DNA from: Actinomycetota bacterium
Lineage (GTDB): Bacteria > Actinomycetota > Thermoleophilia > Gaiellales > Gaiellaceae
Direction of reading: 5' to 3'
Assembly: GCA_013696595.1 (NCBI GenBank)
Contig: JACCYG010000210.1
Span: 1-9,339, forward strand
Length of the DNA stretch: 9,339 nt
Made by a program: the position numbers and the translations under genes. The notes beneath the pieces were generated by a model. It made no database searches and had not been told where the DNA came from. It saw only the letters and a program-made list of their open reading frames with translations. Positions 6,186 to 9,339 of the stretch are shown here, in pieces; positions within the stretch are counted from its first letter, which is position 1, and every line of letters starts with the position of its first letter.

Positions 6186-7001
6186 TCACCTCTGCCGCAG
6201 TCCCCGCACGTACTCCTCCGCCGTCATCCGCCGTCGCCCCTCCGGCTGCACCTCGAGGAGCTCAACGCCGCCGACTACGAGCGGAGCGTCACCAACAGCT
6301 GGTCGCGCTCGCCACACGACGAGCCGCGTGCCTTCTACGATTCCCCAAGCCCCGATGTGCGGCGAGAGTGCACGGACGCGGTTCACGATCTCCCTGGCCG
6401 GACGCGACCAGTCGATCTTTCGGTCGACCGGCGCGATCTTCTCGGCGTACGTGACACCGTCGCCCTCCTGAGGCCGAAACGTCGGCTCGGGGAGCACCTC
6501 GGCGAGGAGCTCCACCGCGACGACCGCCGCCCGTTCATAGACCGTGCCCGCGTCGTCCTCGGGCGCAACAGGAAACGCGCGCTGGGCCGCGATCGGCCCC
6601 GCGTCGAGCTCCGACGTCGTTCGGTGGATCGTCACGCCGGTCTCGCGGTCTCCGGCCATGATGGCTCGCTCCACGGGCGCCGCACCGCGCCATCGCGGCA
6701 GGAGCGACGGGTGCACGTTGAGCCAGAGTCGCTCGGTGAGGAGGCTGTCGGGGATGAGCGCCCCGTACGCGGCCACGACGACCGTGGGGGCAGTGCCAGG
6801 GAACGAGTCGACCCGTCCGGGCTGCTCGACCGGGATTCTGAGTCGCTCGGCCATCACCTTGGCCGGCGGCGCTGTCTCCTTTCGTCCCCGGCCGCTTGGC
6901 CGGTCGGGGCGCGTGATCAGCACCTCGACGTCGTGATGCGCGGCCAGCCCCTCGAGCACGGCCGCTCCGAACGGAGCCGTCGCCGCGACGGCGAGCCTCA
7001 A
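6186..7001 (-). CDS. fmt: Methionyl-tRNA formyltransferase, compact C-terminal domain
   Basis: Formylates the initiator Met-tRNA using 10-formyl-tetrahydrofolate. The 271 residues are fewer than the 315 of E. coli. The catalytic domain has the tRNA-contact loop RPDRPSGRGRK (31-41), then NVHPSLLPRWRGAAP (95-109) with N95 and H97, and D133 in LDAGPI. TYAEKI (184-189) leads to the C-terminal domain, with KIDWSRPA and LEVQPEGRRRM. That domain lacks much of the usual stretch before the LQPAGKK-like motif and the C-terminal tail. The N-terminal GTPEFA-like motif is changed to ATAPFG. The TTG start at 7001 gives MRLAVAA, the family's usual first strand, and overlaps the def stop as TTGA. The open frame upstream to 7244 is a shadow of def. 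Formation and later removal of the formyl group are thus encoded side by side. Confidence 0.93.
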   Translation of the reverse strand: MRLAVAATAPFGAAVLEGLAAHHDVEVLITRPDRPSGRGRKETAPPAKVMAERLRIPVEQPGRVDSFPGTAPTVVVAAYGALIPDSLLTERLWLNVHPSLLPRWRGAAPVERAIMAGDRETGVTIHRTTSELDAGPIAAQRAFPVAPEDDAGTVYERAAVVAVELLAEVLPEPTFRPQEGDGVTYAEKIAPVDRKIDWSRPAREIVNRVRALSPHIGAWGIVEGTRLVVWRARPAVGDAPLVVGGVELLEVQPEGRRRMTAEEYVRGLRQR

Positions 7002-7579
7002 GCGATCGAGCCGAGGACGGACCGGGGTCTCAGCTCCCCAAGCGCGCGGCGGCGGGCCTCCGGCGTCGTACGATCCAGCGTGAGGATTCCCTCCAGATGG
7101 TCGAGCTCGTGCTGGAGCACGCGCGCTTCCAACCCCTCCGCCTCGATCCGAACCGGTTCCCGAAGCGGCGACAAGGCCTCGACGGTCAGCGTTGTCGCAC
7201 GCTCCACCGGCACGACCACCGTCGCGGATCCGAGCGAAAGGCATCCCTCGTCGGCCGCCTCGAGCTCCTCCCCCGTTGTAACGGCCCGTGGGTTCACGAG
7301 AGCTGTCACCGGGGCCTCCTCAGCCGGCAGGTAGACGAGCACGCGCTGAAGGATCCCGATCTGCGTGGCCGCGAGACCGACGCCGCGCGCCTCCTGCATC
7401 AGCCGCCCCATCCGGTCGACGAGTCCTCTCAGCGCGTCGTCGAACTCTTCGACCTCCTTCGCCGCCATCCGGAGCACGGGATCCGGGTACTGGCGTACCT
7501 GCGCGAGGGCGATTTGGCGCCGCGCTTCCCGCTCGGCGTCGAGCTTCTCGTCGCGAACCTGCCCCTCGACCTCGGCCAC
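6998..7579 (-). CDS. def: Peptide deformylase
   Basis: Metalloenzyme that removes the formyl group from nascent proteins, releasing formate. All three family motifs are present: GVGLAATQ (66-73), EGCLS (111-115) and QHELDH (156-161). The metal ligands are C113, H157 and H161, and E158 is the catalytic acid/base. Of the 193 residues, the core begins at about VRQYPDPVLR (28-37). The first 27 residues are a charged, Glu/Arg/Ala-rich extension, possibly helical. No better internal start was found, so the GTG at 7579 is kept. It lies 25 bases after the priA stop, has no Shine-Dalgarno sequence, and directly abuts a perfect inverted repeat. The stop overlaps the TTG of fmt. Confidence 0.95.
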   Translation of the reverse strand: MAEVEGQVRDEKLDAEREARRQIALAQVRQYPDPVLRMAAKEVEEFDDALRGLVDRMGRLMQEARGVGLAATQIGILQRVLVYLPAEEAPVTALVNPRAVTTGEELEAADEGCLSLGSATVVVPVERATTLTVEALSPLREPVRIEAEGLEARVLQHELDHLEGILTLDRTTPEARRRALGELRPRSVLGSIA

Positions 7580-7598
7580 GCGGGCCAGTCTAGCCCGC
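7580..7598 (-). promoter_or_regulatory. Inverted repeat abutting the def start codon
   Basis: GCGGGC and GCCCGC, 6 bp each, flank a 7-base centre (7586-7592) in the 25-base priA-def gap. In mRNA a GC-only stem, extendable by one U-G pair, would end at the base before the def GTG and occupy the ribosome-binding region. There is no U tract, so it is not a typical intrinsic terminator. It may affect def translation; chance in GC-rich DNA is possible. Confidence 0.35.
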
Positions 7599-7604
7599 TC
7601 AGGT

Positions 7605-9339
7605 TCAGACGCTTTGAGGGTCGACGTCCACCGACGCAGCGAGGTCGTCGCGCCGCATCGCGGGCGCGGCAGCAGCGAGGAGACGCCCCGCGGGGCCGGC
7701 GATGCCGCGCGGATTGTCGGTCTTGGCGAGGAGCTGAGCGCGACACCGGCCGCGCAGGCGGAGAAGCGGGGCGGGCCCGAGAAAATCGGCGTCGATACCC
7801 CGCTCGAGCTCGGCGCGCAGCTCGGTGAGCGCCCGCAACGGGCCCTCCAGGGTCGGCCCCGAGACGACCACGCTCACGAGATGACGGAAAGGCGGGTACC
7901 CGAGCACGCGCCTTCGCTCCAGCTCGCCAGCGAGGAACTCCTCGACCGCGTGGCGGGCGGCGAGGACGATCGGGCGCGCATCGGGCGCGAACGTCTGGAC
8001 GAGGACGCGCCCCGGAGCATCGCGACCGCTGCGACCGGCGAGTTGGGTGACGAGCTGGAACGTCCGCTCCTCCGCCCGAAGATCCGGAAGCGAGAGGCCT
8101 GTGTCCGCGTCCACCACCGCCGCGAGCGCGACGCCCTCGAAATGGTGCCCCTTCGCGACCATCTGTGTCCCGAGGAGGACGGCGCGGTCGGTCGACGCAA
8201 AGCGCGTGAGCGCCCGCGCAAGCCGCCCCGGCTTCGCCACCGCGTCCGCGTCGAGGCGTATGAGGTCGAGCCCCGGGAAGCGCTCGGCGAGCTCGGTTTC
8301 AAGCCGTTCCGTTCCGGCCCCCAGTCGCGCGAGCTCGGGAGCCCCGCACGCGGGGCAACGGGCCGGCGCGACGACGCCATAGCCGCAGTGGTGGCAGTGA
8401 AGCCGCCGGTCCGCGTGGAGCGTCAGCGCGACGTCGCAGTTCTCACAACGCGGCGTGACGCCGCAGGCGCGACAGTGAAGGGCGGGCGCGACGCCGCGGC
8501 GATTGAGGAGGAGCACCGCCTTGCCGCCGCCGTCCTCGATCGCGCCGAGCTCGGCCAGAAGAGGAGCCGAGAGTGGATAGCCCTGCTCGCGGCGAAGATC
8601 GACGACGCGGACGGGCGGGAGCGCCTGGGCAAGGCGGCCCCCGAGCTCGAGGCGCTCGAGGCGGGCCCAGCTCTCCGGGCGGGGGGTGGCGCTTCCGTAG
8701 AGGACGACTGCGTTCTCGAGCGCGCCGCGCTTTGCCGCGACGGTCCGCGCGTCGTAGCGCGGATCCGACTCCTGCTTGTAGGACGCGTCGTGTTCCTCGT
8801 CGACACAGATCAGGCCCAGGTCGACGACCGGTGCGAATACTGCCGAGCGCGCGCCGACCACGACCCTCGCGTCCCCCGACGCGATTCGCTCGCGTTCGTC
8901 CCGGCGCTCCGCCTCGGTCAGCCCTGAATGGAGGACCGCCACCCGGTCGCCGAACCGCGCCCGAAACCGTCCCGCCGCCTGGGGCGTGAGCCCGATCTCC
9001 GGCACGAGCACGATCGCGCCCTGTTTGCGCGCGAGCGCCTCCTCGCACGCGCGCAGGTACACCTCCGTCTTGCCGCTACCCGTCGCGCCGTGGAGGAGGA
9101 AGTGCGCCGCCCGGCCGAGCGACCCGACGATGCGCTCGACTGCGTCGGCCTGTGACTCAGTGAGCTCCTTCGGTCGCTCCTCCGCCACGATCTCCTCGGG
9201 GAAAACGCGCCTCACCGCGTTCTTCCTCCGCGCGCGCGCAGGTGGGGCGACGAGCGCGAGCGCGCGGGCAGGCGTTGAGCCGTAGTAGTCCGCGAGCCAG
9301 AGCGCCAGATCGACGAGCGCGGGTGGAACCGCCCCGAGC
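7605..9339 (-). CDS. priA: Primosomal replication restart helicase PriA, 5' end missing
   Basis: Superfamily 2 DNA helicase that reloads the replisome at stalled forks. The window shows 577 C-terminal residues; the frame is open to the right edge, so the N-terminus is outside. Visible from the edge: the end of the 3'-DNA-binding domain (VDLALWLADYYG, 9311-9276); Walker A GATGSGKT (9089-9066); the DEEH box (8801-8790); GSATP (motif III); a zinc region with eight cysteines in four CxxC pairs (8474-8346); and GTQMVAKGHHF and QLAGRSGRD of the second helicase lobe. The C-terminal domain has LRGRCRAQLLAK. All ATPase motifs look intact, unlike the degenerate PriA of mycobacteria and streptomycetes. 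An internal GTG at 9215 should not be taken as the start. def follows 25 bases after the stop. Confidence 0.96.
   Translation of the reverse strand, partial: LGAVPPALVDLALWLADYYGSTPARALALVAPPARARRKNAVRRVFPEEIVAEERPKELTESQADAVERIVGSLGRAAHFLLHGATGSGKTEVYLRACEEALARKQGAIVLVPEIGLTPQAAGRFRARFGDRVAVLHSGLTEAERRDERERIASGDARVVVGARSAVFAPVVDLGLICVDEEHDASYKQESDPRYDARTVAAKRGALENAVVLYGSATPRPESWARLERLELGGRLAQALPPVRVVDLRREQGYPLSAPLLAELGAIEDGGGKAVLLLNRRGVAPALHCRACGVTPRCENCDVALTLHADRRLHCHHCGYGVVAPARCPACGAPELARLGAGTERLETELAERFPGLDLIRLDADAVAKPGRLARALTRFASTDRAVLLGTQMVAKGHHFEGVALAAVVDADTGLSLPDLRAEERTFQLVTQLAGRSGRDAPGRVLVQTFAPDARPIVLAARHAVEEFLAGELERRRVLGYPPFRHLVSVVVSGPTLEGPLRALTELRAELERGIDADFLGPAPLLRLRGRCRAQLLAKTDNPRGIAGPAGRLLAAAAPAMRRDDLAASVDVDPQSV

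Noticed and set aside
7365..8927. 520-residue open frame on the plus strand
   Set aside because: It is antisense to def and priA, low-complexity and charged, with no motif; a GC-driven shadow.

Overview
The window is a dense, single-strand stretch of a GC-rich bacterial chromosome. Every gene I can support lies on the minus strand, so transcription runs from position 9339 down to 1. The order is priA (5' end missing), def, fmt, rsmB, rpe, ribD, a D-2-hydroxyacid dehydrogenase, ribE, ribBA and ribH (3' end missing). This order, with translation-initiation and rRNA-modification genes feeding into rpe and the riboflavin genes, resembles that of Actinobacteria such as Mycobacterium. PriA, however, has an intact Walker A motif, which classical actinobacterial PriA lacks. 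The RibD and Fmt forms are also compact. I therefore infer a deep-branching actinobacterium, perhaps Thermoleophilia. This is a judgement from sequence character and was not tested by any search.

Right part (9339-6186): priA for replication restart, then def and fmt, which remove and add the formyl group of initiator methionine. def and fmt overlap by four bases. Middle (6185-4146): a 94-base gap after fmt holds overlapping palindromes that could form an intrinsic terminator. It is followed by rsmB (16S rRNA m5C methyltransferase) and rpe (ribulose-phosphate 3-epimerase). Left part (4149-1): a riboflavin operon. ribD, ribE, ribBA and ribH supply all the dedicated steps from GTP and ribulose 5-phosphate to riboflavin except dephosphorylation of the RibD product. 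Rpe controls the pool of ribulose 5-phosphate, the substrate of the RibB half of RibBA.

Neighbouring genes are packed tightly. Five of the nine junctions overlap (TTGA, TGATG, ATGA, GTGA, GTGA), three have gaps of 18-25 bases, and only fmt-rsmB has a larger gap. Most starts are GTG or TTG and lack a clear Shine-Dalgarno sequence, so translational coupling is the likely mode of initiation.

This is mainly core metabolism, and I found no mobile element, CRISPR, defence system or clear new system. The points worth a second look are: a dehydrogenase of unknown substrate inserted and coupled inside the riboflavin operon; a His-to-Gln change at the expected metal-binding position of the RibB domain; a RibD reductase domain about 35 residues shorter than usual; and structured junctions upstream of rsmB and def.
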